Part shown: positions 28,085 through 36,785 of the stretch, in pieces
Numbering within the stretch: position 1 is the first letter of the stretch
Layout of the letters: every line of letters starts with the position of its first letter
Made by a program: the position numbers and the translations under genes
The notes under the pieces: generated by a model
The model's input: the letters and a program-made list of their open reading frames with translations, nothing else
Told to the model about the DNA's origin: nothing
The model's database searches: none
Source: Streptomyces sp. H27-H1
GTDB taxonomy: Bacteria > Actinomycetota > Actinomycetes > Streptomycetales > Streptomycetaceae
Direction of reading: 5' to 3'
Assembly: GCF_026627445.1 (NCBI RefSeq)
Contig: NZ_JAPNLJ010000019.1
Span: 62,001-126,000 of the forward strand
Length of the DNA stretch: 64,000 nucleotides

Positions 28085-28671
28085 CACCGCCCTCCCTGCC
28101 CCGCCAGGCCGCGTCCCCCGGCGAGGGGCCCGCCGCGCCGGCCCCCGCCGAGGACCGCAAGCACGTGGTGCGGCGCCGCTGGATCACCGCGATCATTATC
28201 CTGCTGCTGATCGGCGTACCCGCGGGCTACCTGGCCATCTCCGCCCAGCAGAGCCGGCAGAGCGGCCGCGACAAGGCGTCCAAGGTCGGCGCCGCCCAGG
28301 TGCGCCCCGGCTGGCCGTCCAAGGTGCAGCGCAGCATCTACGAGGTCCCGATCCCGCCGAACGCCTGGCGCGTCGGGTTCCTGGAGACGAACAACTGGCG
28401 CACCAGCCGGCTGTACACGCAGTTCGCGGTCACCCCGCCCGAGCTGGACGCGTTCCTGGCTTCCGTCGGCACCAGCCGCAAGGAGCTGACTCCCGGGGTG
28501 TCGATCTCCGAGCACGACACCTCGGTCGCGGGATGGAACTGGGAGTCCAAGACCGGGTGGCTCGGGATCACCCTCGAAGAGGAGGATCCGAGGCCCACCC
28601 GGGACATCACGGTCGACCTCTCGGACGACAAGGTCTCCAAGGTCTACGTGGTCTCCTCGACCACCCCCTGA
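28081..28671 (+). CDS. Conserved membrane-anchored protein of unknown function
   Basis: The 196-residue product has a Pro/Ala-rich cytoplasmic N terminus, a basic RKHVVRRRW stop-transfer signal, one membrane helix (about 37-57) and an extracytoplasmic domain of about 135 residues. It shows no lipobox or catalytic motif. The start overlaps the ROK kinase stop (GTGA), so it belongs to the sugar operon. I do not recognise the family. It may be an accessory or sensor subunit. Confidence 0.75.
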   Translation: MTPPSLPRQAASPGEGPAAPAPAEDRKHVVRRRWITAIIILLLIGVPAGYLAISAQQSRQSGRDKASKVGAAQVRPGWPSKVQRSIYEVPIPPNAWRVGFLETNNWRTSRLYTQFAVTPPELDAFLASVGTSRKELTPGVSISEHDTSVAGWNWESKTGWLGITLEEEDPRPTRDITVDLSDDKVSKVYVVSSTTP

Positions 28672-28699
28672 CCGCCCGGTCGGGGGCTAGCCTTGGATC

Positions 28700-29332
28700 A
28701 TGAAGCTCACCAAGCGGCTGCACTCCTGCGTCCAGCTGGAGAAGGACGGGCGCCTGCTCGTCATCGACCCGGGCGCCTTCAGCGAAGCGGACGCCGGCCT
28801 CGGGGCCGACGCCCTGCTCGTCACGCACGAGCACCCCGACCACTACGAGGAGGGCCGGCTGCGGGCCGCCCTCGACGCGAACCCGGCGGCGCAGCTGTGG
28901 ACCCTGCGCAGCGTCGCGGAGAAACTCGCCCCCGCCTATCCGGGCCGTGTCCACACCGTGGGCCACGGGGACACCTTCACCGCCGCCGGCTTCGAGGTCC
29001 AGGTACACGGCGAACTGCACGCCGTGATCCACCCGGACATCCCGCGGATCACCAATGTCGGCTTCCTGGTGGACGCTTCCCTCTTCCACCCGGGGGACGC
29101 CCTGACCGTGCCCGAGGCTCCCGTCGAGACGCTCATGCTCCCGGTGCACGCGCCCTGGAACAAGATCGCCGAAGTGATCGACTACGTCCGCGAGGTCCAG
29201 CCGCGCGAAACCCTCGCCATCCACGACGCGGGTCTGACCGACCTGGTGCTCCCGATCTACGCCACCCAGATCGGAAACCTCGGCGGCGCAGGGTACGGCC
29301 GACTCACCGCCGGGGACACCGCCGACCTGTGA
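28700..29332 (+). CDS. Metallo-beta-lactamase-fold hydrolase
   Basis: The 210-residue product has the motif THEHPDHYEEG (HxHxDH) at about 48-58, with further His in GELHAVIH, LPVHAPW and AIHDAG. It resembles UlaG-like or beta-lactamase-like hydrolases of unknown substrate. TAGCCT (28688-28693) lies 6 bp before the ATG and no Shine-Dalgarno site is visible, so the mRNA is probably leaderless. It is a separate unit from the sugar operon. Confidence 0.85.
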   Translation: MKLTKRLHSCVQLEKDGRLLVIDPGAFSEADAGLGADALLVTHEHPDHYEEGRLRAALDANPAAQLWTLRSVAEKLAPAYPGRVHTVGHGDTFTAAGFEVQVHGELHAVIHPDIPRITNVGFLVDASLFHPGDALTVPEAPVETLMLPVHAPWNKIAEVIDYVREVQPRETLAIHDAGLTDLVLPIYATQIGNLGGAGYGRLTAGDTADL

Positions 29333-29362
29333 CTGTCGGTGCCGGGCGGTAGGTTTGACGGC

Positions 29363-30142
29363 ATGCGTATCGCCACGTTCAACGTCAACTCGATCACCGC
29401 CCGGCTGCCGCGCCTGCTGGCCTGGCTGGAGAGCTCCGGCACCGATGTCCTGTGCATCCAGGAGACCAAGTGCTCCGCGGAGCAGTTCCCGTACGCGGAG
29501 CTCCGCGAGCTGGGCTACGAGTCGGCCGTCAACGCCACCGGCCGGTGGAACGGGGTGGCCCTGCTCTCCAAGGTGGGCCTGGAGGACGTGGTCACCGGCC
29601 TGCCCGGCGGCCCCGACTACGAGGGGGTCCAGGAGCCCCGCGCCATCTCCGCCACCTGCGGCGGAGTGCGCGTCTGGTCGGTGTACGTACCCAACGGGCG
29701 CGAGGTCGCGCACGACCACTACGGCTACAAGCTGGACTGGTTCCGGGCCCTGTCCGCCGTCGTCGAGCAAGACGCGGCCGGCCCGCGCCCGTTCGCGGTG
29801 CTCGGCGACTTCAACGTGGCCCCGACCGACGAGGACGTCTACGACCCGGCGGTCTTCGAGGGCCTGACCCACGTCACTCCGGAAGAGCGGGCCGCCCTGG
29901 AGCAGCTGCGCTCAGTCGGCCTCTCCGACGTCTTCCCGCGTGCCCTCAAGTACGACCGGCCGTACACCTTCTGGGACTACCGGATGCTGGCCTTCCCGAA
30001 GAACAGGGGAATGCGCATCGACCTGGTCTACGGGAACGAGGCCTTCGCCAAGGCCGTCACCGACTCCTACGTGGACCGCGAGGAACGCAAGGGCAAGGGC
30101 GCCTCCGACCACGCGCCCGTCGTCGTCGACCTGCAAGTCTGA
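29363..30142 (+). CDS. xthA: Exodeoxyribonuclease III (AP endonuclease family)
   Basis: The 259-residue enzyme has the exonuclease III signatures IQETKCS (metal Glu), VYVPNGREV, GDFNVAPTDEDVYD (catalytic Asp/Asn), RIDLVY and the terminal SDHAPVVVDL. It repairs abasic sites. TAGGTT (29350-29355) is 7 bp before the ATG, so it is likely leaderless. Its 3' end overlaps the convergent DUF3626 gene by 76 bp. Confidence 0.93.
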   Translation: MRIATFNVNSITARLPRLLAWLESSGTDVLCIQETKCSAEQFPYAELRELGYESAVNATGRWNGVALLSKVGLEDVVTGLPGGPDYEGVQEPRAISATCGGVRVWSVYVPNGREVAHDHYGYKLDWFRALSAVVEQDAAGPRPFAVLGDFNVAPTDEDVYDPAVFEGLTHVTPEERAALEQLRSVGLSDVFPRALKYDRPYTFWDYRMLAFPKNRGMRIDLVYGNEAFAKAVTDSYVDREERKGKGASDHAPVVVDLQV

Positions 30143-31011
30143 CCCGTTCGGCGAAACCCGTCGAAGACACCGGGCGGGGGCGCCCCGAACCGCGCGAGGC
30201 AGTGCCACACCTTTTTGAGGGACTGTTCGTCCCCGCGGCCGGCGAGCAGGGCGTCCCCGATGACCCCGGGGTCGAGCCGCCCTTCGGCCGCGATGGCCGC
30301 GCCCATGTCGACGTACTGCGCTCCGCGGTAGCCGGGGTGCAGCCGCAGATCCCCGACGGAGAGCTCGAAGCCGGCGTGCCACTCCACCGGGCAGGGCAGC
30401 CGAAGCGCCGCCGCCTCCACCGCCGTGCCGCGGTAGCAGGGGTCCAGGACCAGTGCTTCCACGTCGCGGTCCAGCACGACCGGTCCGTGGACCTGGGCCT
30501 CGATGTAGTCGTCGAGGTCGTCCTGGTCGTCGGCCCGGGCCTGCTCGATCAGCGGCATCCTGGCCGCGACACCGAAGTCCGAGGGCTCGAGAAAGCTGTC
30601 GGGATAGCAGAACGTGGTGCGCTCGAGCGGCCCCGCGGTCAGCCGGAAGTGAGCGGATCCGAATCGCGGCGCTGCGCCTGCCGGCTTGCGGCGGAAGTTC
30701 AGGGCCCCGTAGACGGGCCGCTCGTGGGCGGGGGCGTCGTCATAGGATCCGCCGAAGATCCGGCTCTCCCACCGCCACCGCTCCCCGCCGGGGTGGGCGG
30801 TCAGGCCGCCGTTGCCGACGCCCGTGACGAACTGTGAGCGGTAGATGCCGTCGTGAGCCAGGGCATCCAGGATCGGCTTGCCGCGCACCCGTCGATCCGG
30901 GTGGAAGTTGAGGGTCACGCGCAGCGCCGGGTCCATGGGGTCGCCGGACGACAGCTCGGTGACATGGCGAACGGCCCGTTCCTGCGGCGTGGCCGGGACT
31001 TCGAAGTTCAC
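30067..31011 (-). CDS. DUF3626 domain protein
   Basis: The GTG at 31011 follows GAGGGAG at 9-nt spacing and gives 314 residues. Conserved blocks include LNFHPDR, DGIYRSQFVTGVGNGGLTA, RWESRIFGGSYD, ERPVYGALNFRRKP, APRFGSAHFRL and the Cys-containing DPCYRGTAVE. The function is unknown. The HPD and GxRSQF pattern hints at an ADP-ribosyltransferase-like fold, but I cannot support that. The last 25 codons overlap xthA antisense. Confidence 0.78.
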   Translation of the reverse strand: MNFEVPATPQERAVRHVTELSSGDPMDPALRVTLNFHPDRRVRGKPILDALAHDGIYRSQFVTGVGNGGLTAHPGGERWRWESRIFGGSYDDAPAHERPVYGALNFRRKPAGAAPRFGSAHFRLTAGPLERTTFCYPDSFLEPSDFGVAARMPLIEQARADDQDDLDDYIEAQVHGPVVLDRDVEALVLDPCYRGTAVEAAALRLPCPVEWHAGFELSVGDLRLHPGYRGAQYVDMGAAIAAEGRLDPGVIGDALLAGRGDEQSLKKVWHCLARFGAPPPGVFDGFRRTGQTCRSTTTGAWSEAPLPLRSSRST

Positions 31012-31124
31012 CGGCCCAGTCTCCCTCGATGTGATCATCCGGCGCACGCGGATTGTGCTCGCGGCCGGTGATCCTTCAGGCGCGCCCTGTAGCCCGCCGG
31101 GGATCCGGGTGTCAGGCTGGAGTT

Positions 31125-31565
31125 ATGAACATCCCTTTCCTGGCAAACTGGATTAATCGGCACGAAACGGGCGTGGGTGCGGGGCTCGCCGCGGCCCTCG
31201 CGGATGATCCCGAGGGCATCAACGAGTTGTTCGCGGAATGTGAGATGCTGCGCGCCCAAGCGCGCTCGGCCGGGCTCGAACTGGACGAGACCCCGGGCTC
31301 GTTGGAGGGGATCGACCAGCTGATGCCGCGCTGGCGCCGGGATCCGGAGATCACTCCGTGGCTCGGCAACGACGCGGGCTTCTACCTCGGGACCGTGATC
31401 GTCCGCTCCGTTCCGGGCGCCGTCTGGCAGGTGTGGCCCAACGGACAGCCGGTGATCCGGCTGGCCTCGGGCCGCGAGCTGAACGTGGTCGAGTCGGGGG
31501 TGTCGTGGGCGATGACGGGATCCCCCGAGCTGAGCCAGGCGTACGCCGAAGCCTCGGAAGGCTGA
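31125..31565 (+). CDS. Conserved Streptomyces hypothetical protein (DUF6278-like)
   Basis: The 146-residue soluble acidic protein starts MNIPFLANWINRHETGVG and contains a compact central block LGNDAGFYLGTVIVRSVPGA and WQVWPNGQPVIRLASGRELN. It has no membrane segment and no catalytic motif. CAGGCT sits 6 bp before the ATG, fitting a leaderless start. Widely found in the genus as far as I recall; function unknown. Confidence 0.7.
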   Translation: MNIPFLANWINRHETGVGAGLAAALADDPEGINELFAECEMLRAQARSAGLELDETPGSLEGIDQLMPRWRRDPEITPWLGNDAGFYLGTVIVRSVPGAVWQVWPNGQPVIRLASGRELNVVESGVSWAMTGSPELSQAYAEASEG

Positions 31566-31672
31566 CCTCCGGGGCCTTTATGCGGCGTTTAGGCGTGTCG
31601 CGGTGAAGTGCCCTTCCGCGGCTGGATAGTTTGCGCTGACCTCGACACACCGACAAGTGGGCAGGGCAGCGT

Positions 31673-32416
<744 letters not shown>

Positions 32417-32424
32417 GGGGCGGC

Positions 32425-32499
32425 CCGATGGGACACCGGCCGATGGAACGCCACGCGATGAAGCACCACCCGATGAAGTGCCCCCCGACGAAACGCCCG
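32425..32499 (+). repeat. Five 15-bp tandem repeats in the gluB start region
   Basis: Degenerate units begin at 32425, 32440, 32455, 32470 and 32485, each close to CCGATGAAGCACCAC. They encode a five-residue pattern (x-Met-Lys-His-His) and supply four successive in-frame ATG codons. Confidence 0.75.
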
Positions 32500-33420
32500 C
32501 GCGCCTCCCTCCCGCCGGCCTGCGCCTCCGCTCTCGCCGTGGCCCTCGTACTCGTGGGCGCCCTCGCCGGCTGCGGAAAGTCCGGCAGCCCCCCGGTCAA
32601 GGGCCCGCAGCCCGAAGACCTGCCCGTCTACCAGGTCGCGACCGGCTTCCAGCTGCCCGGCTCCCCGACCTGGAAGAAGGCCAAGCGGCGCGGCCACCTC
32701 GTGGTCGGCGCCAAGGAGGACCAGCCGTACATGGGGGAGAAGGACCCCGCGAGCGGCCGCTACTCCGGCTTCGACATCGAGATCGCCAAGATGATGTCCG
32801 CCTCGCTCGGCTTCGACCCCAAGACCGTGGAGTTCAAGACCATCGCCTCAGCCAACCGCGAGACGGCCCTGCAGAACGGCCAGATCGACTACTACGTCGG
32901 CACCTACACGATCAACGACAACCGCAAGAAGCAGGTCGGCTTCGCGGGCCCCTACTTCCTCGCCGGCCAGTCGCTGCTCGTGCGCAAGGGGGAGACGGAG
33001 ATCAAGGGCCCCGAGGACCTCGCGGGCAAGAAGGTCTGCTCGGCCGCCGGCTCCACCCCCTACCAGCGGCTGCAGAAGGAGTTCCCCCGGGCCGTGCTCG
33101 TCGCCTACGACACGTACTCGGTCTGCGTGGACAACCTGCTGACCTACCAGGTCGACGCCGTCTCCACCGACGACTCCATCCTCCTCGGCTACGCGGCCAA
33201 GGTCCCCGAGGAGCTCAAGGTGGTCGGCAAGCCCTTCTCCGAGGAGCCCTACGGCATCGGGGTCCCGCGCTCCGACAACGCGCTGCGCTTCGCCCTCGAC
33301 GACGCCCTCGCCGAGAACGAGCGGAACGGCAACTGGAAGAAGGCCTACGGGGCCACCCTCGGCCTTTCCGGGCAACCGGCGCCGAAACCGCCCGCCATCG
33401 ACCGCTACCCGGCGAGCTGA
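32428..33420 (+). CDS. gluB: Glutamate-type ABC transporter binding lipoprotein
   Basis: The first ATG (32428) has GAGGGG 7 nt upstream, giving 330 residues. A repeat-built basic stretch (residues 1-25) precedes the hydrophobic signal core and lipobox LAGC (Cys49). The mature part is a typical family-3 solute-binding protein (GRYSGFDIEIAKMMSASLGF, then VGTYTINDNRKKQVGFAGPY). The leader is much longer than usual, and any of ATG 32443, 32458 or 32473 could be the true start. It binds the substrate for the GluCD permease. Confidence 0.85.
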   Translation: MGHRPMERHAMKHHPMKCPPTKRPRASLPPACASALAVALVLVGALAGCGKSGSPPVKGPQPEDLPVYQVATGFQLPGSPTWKKAKRRGHLVVGAKEDQPYMGEKDPASGRYSGFDIEIAKMMSASLGFDPKTVEFKTIASANRETALQNGQIDYYVGTYTINDNRKKQVGFAGPYFLAGQSLLVRKGETEIKGPEDLAGKKVCSAAGSTPYQRLQKEFPRAVLVAYDTYSVCVDNLLTYQVDAVSTDDSILLGYAAKVPEELKVVGKPFSEEPYGIGVPRSDNALRFALDDALAENERNGNWKKAYGATLGLSGQPAPKPPAIDRYPAS

Positions 33421-33437
33421 GGGGAGAGCGCACCGCC

Positions 33438-34082
33438 ATGGACGTACTCACCGAAAATTTCTCGCTCTACGGGAAGGGCTTCCTCGGCACCGTGGAACTC
33501 ACGGTCTACGCCTCCCTCCTGGCCCTGGTCCTCGGATTCCTGATGGCCTCCTTCCGCGTCGCCCCCGTCGGCTCCTTCCGGGTCTTCGGCACCGTGTGGG
33601 TGGCCATCCTGCGCAACACCCCGCTCACCCTGCTCTTCTTCGCCGTGCTCCTCGGCCTGCCGCGCTTCGGCGTGGTCCTGCCCTTCCAGCTCTTCGCCGT
33701 CCTGGCGCTGGGCTGCTACACCTCCGCCTTCATCTGCGAGGTCCTGCGCTCGGGCATCAACACCGTGCCCAAGGGCCAGGGCGAGGCGGCCCGCAGCCTC
33801 GGCATGTCCTTCGGCCAGAGCCTGGGCACCGTTGTGCTGCCGCAGGCCTTCCGGTCCGTCATCCCGCCCATCGGCTCCACGCTGATCGCGCTCGCCAAGA
33901 ACTCCGCGATCGCCGGGGCCTTCAGCGTCACCGAGCTGCTGGGCACGTACAAGGCCCTCAACGAGCTGGGCTACAGCATCATCTGGACCTTCGTCTGGAT
34001 CGCGGTGGGCTACCTGATCATCACCCTGTCCATCAGCGCGCTGTTCAACGTGCTGGAGAAGCGCTTCGGAGTCGCCCGATGA
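33438..34082 (+). CDS. gluC: Glutamate-type ABC transporter permease, GluC
   Basis: The 214-residue membrane protein has about five helices. It carries the HisMQ-type signature NTPLTLLFFAVLLGLP and the EAA loop QGEAARSLGMSFGQSLGTVVLPQA (shown in part; residues about 118-140). It ends with ATGA overlap into gluD. It pairs with GluD as a heterodimer. Confidence 0.87.
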   Translation: MDVLTENFSLYGKGFLGTVELTVYASLLALVLGFLMASFRVAPVGSFRVFGTVWVAILRNTPLTLLFFAVLLGLPRFGVVLPFQLFAVLALGCYTSAFICEVLRSGINTVPKGQGEAARSLGMSFGQSLGTVVLPQAFRSVIPPIGSTLIALAKNSAIAGAFSVTELLGTYKALNELGYSIIWTFVWIAVGYLIITLSISALFNVLEKRFGVAR

Positions 34083-34966
34083 CCGCGCACGCGCTCCACG
34101 GAGACCTGGAGTCCACCGCCCTCTACGATCTGCCGGGCCCGCGCGCGCAGCGCCGCCACTTCTTCTACGGGGTCGCCTCGACGGCCATAATTCTCGGGCT
34201 CCTCGGCTGGCTGCTCTACCTGCTCTTCGACACCAACCAGTTCACCGCCGCCAAATGGGCCCCCTTCGAGTACAAGGGCATCCAGGAGCTGCTGCTCAAG
34301 GGGCTCGGGAACACCCTCAAGGCCTTCGCCTACGCCTCGGTGCTCTCGCTCGCGCTCGGCGCGCTGCTCGCGACGGGCCGGCTCTCGGCCCACCGGCCGG
34401 TGCGCTGGCTGTCCACACTGTGCGTGGAGTTCTTCCGGGCCATGCCGGTGCTGGTGATGATCTTCTTCATCTTCGTCGCACTGAAGGTCCAGCCGCTGCC
34501 CGCGCTGGTCGCCGGACTGACCCTGTACAACGGCTCGGTGCTGGCCGAGGTCTTCCGGACCGGCATCAACTCGGTCGAGAAGGGCCAGCGCGAGGCCGCG
34601 TACGCGCTGGGCATGCGCAAGACCCAGGTGATGACCTACGTCCTTGCCCCGCAGGCGGTCCGGGCGATGCTGCCCACGATCATCAGCCAGCTCGTGGTCG
34701 CGCTCAAGGACACCTCGCTCGGCTACCTGATCACCTACGAGGAGTTCCTGCACGCGGGCAAGCTGATCGCCTCCAACCTCGACTACGACCTGCCCTTCAT
34801 CCCCGTCGTGATGATCATCTCGCCGATCTACATCGGGATGTGCATGCTCCTGTCCTGGTTCGCCACCTGGGTGGCCCGGCGTGAGCGGCGCAACCCCAAG
34901 ACGAAGGCGGTCGACATCGACATCGAGGCGGCCGGGCCGGGAACGGCGGCGCCGGGCCGGGTCTGA
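34079..34966 (+). CDS. gluD: Glutamate-type ABC transporter permease, GluD
   Basis: The 295-residue permease has an N-terminal cytoplasmic stretch of about 30 residues, a first helix at 33-50, and the HisMQ core with EAA loop QREAAYALGMRKTQVMTYVL. A charged C-terminal tail (KTKAVDIDIEA) extends into the cytoplasm. It starts within the gluC stop (ATGA) and ends the operon at a hairpin. Confidence 0.87.
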   Translation: MTAHALHGDLESTALYDLPGPRAQRRHFFYGVASTAIILGLLGWLLYLLFDTNQFTAAKWAPFEYKGIQELLLKGLGNTLKAFAYASVLSLALGALLATGRLSAHRPVRWLSTLCVEFFRAMPVLVMIFFIFVALKVQPLPALVAGLTLYNGSVLAEVFRTGINSVEKGQREAAYALGMRKTQVMTYVLAPQAVRAMLPTIISQLVVALKDTSLGYLITYEEFLHAGKLIASNLDYDLPFIPVVMIISPIYIGMCMLLSWFATWVARRERRNPKTKAVDIDIEAAGPGTAAPGRV

Positions 34967-35006
34967 CCGCCGGGGCCGAGGCCCCGAGAGCCACACCCGG
35001 CCCGGC
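34951..35006. terminator. Nested hairpins between gluD and the hydrolase gene
   Basis: Outer 12-bp arms at 34951-34962 and 34995-35006 enclose a second stem (34971-34976 with 34981-34986). The structure lies between converging stops. Confidence 0.55.
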
Positions 35007-35018
35007 CGCAGCCGTGGA

Positions 35019-36626
35019 TCACTGCTCGCGCAGCGGCACCGAGAGGTATGAGGGATCGGTGCGCGGCGAGGAGAAGGTCAGCTGCGCGCCGGTCGGGTTG
35101 TGCTCGATGTACAGGGGGTCGACGGTGTCGACGACTACCGCGAGGCGGTGTCCGGCCGGGACGTCGTAGGCGGTGGAGAAGAGTTCCAGGTCCACTCCGA
35201 AGGGCTGGCCGGCCGGCTTGCCGTGGAAGGTGTACGGGGCGTTGCTGACCAGCTTTCCGATGCCGAGCGGGCCGACGTCGTAGAGGTAGGCGACGAAGGT
35301 GCCGTCGGACTTGGTGGGGGTGACGGTGGTGTGCAGTCCGACGGTGCCGCGCACCCGCCGGTCCTCGGCGTAGCGCGGGGACTGCCAGACGGCGGCGAAG
35401 GCACGGGGGAGCAGCGGGATGGAGGCTGTCGGGGGCGCCTGGAAGAACTGGTCCAGGAGGTTGGACAGGAGGACGACTCCGCCGTTGGCGCCGGAGTCGA
35501 CGCCGGTGAAGAGGTGCTCGCTGTCGGAGAGCATCAGCTTCTCGGCGCCGCCGGAGCCCACCGACTTCCAGTCGGCATAGCCCTCGTACCCGCCGTCGCT
35601 GCGGGGTTTGATCTGTACGGGGGCCTCGGTGTCCACACCGTTTCGCTCGCCCTTGAGGTAACGGTCGAACCAGCGGTGGGCGTTGGTCCAGGTGTCGTTG
35701 GGCAGTCCGAGGAGGCCGGTGGCCTCGGCGGTGGCGTGGTCGCCGGGGCGCAGCTCCAGGCGCTTGGGGCCGGTCAGCTTCTCGAAGAACTTCGCGTACT
35801 GGTTGGGCGGGAAGATGGTGTCGCCCCATGCGTTGCCGAGCATGATCGCGGCGCCGTTGGCGTTGATCCGGTCCACCTTCTCGGAGGCGGAGCGCTTCTT
35901 GCCCCACTCGATCATCTGCGGTTCCCGGTCCAGCTTCGAGCCGAGGAAGTCGCCGAGGATCTGCTGGAGCTCGGGGCCGGGGCGGCCGGTGAGGAAACCG
36001 GCGCCGCCGAGCAGGCCGGCCGCCTGGAGGTGCTGGGTGCGCCCGGAGTAGATGGACTCGATGAGATCGGCCCAGCCGCTGAGCGCGACCACGGCCTTGA
36101 TGCGCGGATCGCTCGCGGAGGCCAGCAGGCTGATGCCCGCGCCGTACGAGACCCCGCCCATCCCGATGTGCTCCGCGTCGGCGGCGGTGTTCGCCAGCGC
36201 CCAGTCGATGACGGCGGAGACGTCGGCGGTGTCGGCCGGGCCGGCGGTCTCGATCTCGCCGCCGGAGAGCCAGAAGCCGCGGGAGGTGTAACTGACCACC
36301 ACATAGCCGGAGTCGGCGAGCTTCTTGGCCTGGACGATGTATTCGATCTGGGGCATGCCCCAGCTGGTGGGCAGCACGATCAGCGGGTACTTCGCGCCGG
36401 GCAGGGCGCCGGCCGGGGTGAAGACGTTGCCCTTGAGGGTGATACCGCCGGAGCCGGGGATGTCGTGGAACCGGAGGTCCGGGGAGGCCTCGGTGGCGAC
36501 GGTGACGGCGGCGGTCGTGGTGGCGGGAGCCGCCTGGGCCTGATGGGGGGCCAGGCCCAGGGCGGCTGCGGCCAGTACGGCCGCCATGGCGGTCGCGGTG
36601 CTGGTGGTGCGGACCGTACGGACCAT
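35019..36626 (-). CDS. Secreted alpha/beta hydrolase (CocE/NonD or S15 peptidase type)
   Basis: The ATG at 36626 has GAGGAG upstream at 6-nt spacing; an ATG at 36656 is less likely. The 535-residue product has a signal peptide ending near AQAAPA (about 30). The alpha/beta-hydrolase core includes nucleophile motif GGVSYGAG and catalytic His in PGDHATAE. A C-terminal jelly-roll (AGHRLAVVVDTVDPLYI) is typical of CocE/X-Pro-peptidase-like enzymes. It probably hydrolyses ester or peptide substrates outside the cell. A GTTAC-N6-GTAAC site lies about 80 bp upstream. Confidence 0.86.
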   Translation of the reverse strand: MVRTVRTTSTATAMAAVLAAAALGLAPHQAQAAPATTTAAVTVATEASPDLRFHDIPGSGGITLKGNVFTPAGALPGAKYPLIVLPTSWGMPQIEYIVQAKKLADSGYVVVSYTSRGFWLSGGEIETAGPADTADVSAVIDWALANTAADAEHIGMGGVSYGAGISLLASASDPRIKAVVALSGWADLIESIYSGRTQHLQAAGLLGGAGFLTGRPGPELQQILGDFLGSKLDREPQMIEWGKKRSASEKVDRINANGAAIMLGNAWGDTIFPPNQYAKFFEKLTGPKRLELRPGDHATAEATGLLGLPNDTWTNAHRWFDRYLKGERNGVDTEAPVQIKPRSDGGYEGYADWKSVGSGGAEKLMLSDSEHLFTGVDSGANGGVVLLSNLLDQFFQAPPTASIPLLPRAFAAVWQSPRYAEDRRVRGTVGLHTTVTPTKSDGTFVAYLYDVGPLGIGKLVSNAPYTFHGKPAGQPFGVDLELFSTAYDVPAGHRLAVVVDTVDPLYIEHNPTGAQLTFSSPRTDPSYLSVPLREQ

Positions 36627-36706
36627 CGATCGCTCCTCGCGTGTGCCGGGTGTCAAAGTGACCCGACGGTAACGGGAGGGGCTTACCGGAAGTAACCCGT
36701 GAGTAA

Positions 36707-36722
36707 GTTACGTGGCGGTAAC
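36707..36722 (-). promoter_or_regulatory. GTTAC-N6-GTAAC element upstream of the secreted hydrolase
   Basis: Half sites at 36707-36711 and 36718-36722, with further GTAAC copies at 36669 and 36692. The same 16-bp arrangement precedes the SGNH hydrolase at 6004. The regulator is unknown; the geometry fits AfsQ1/MtrA/GlnR-type GTnAC sites. Confidence 0.4.
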
Positions 36723-36785
36723 GATTGAACAATGGTCAGTCCGGCGGGTGTCGGTGCGGGCGGCGCCGTACCGGTCCGGCAGGGT

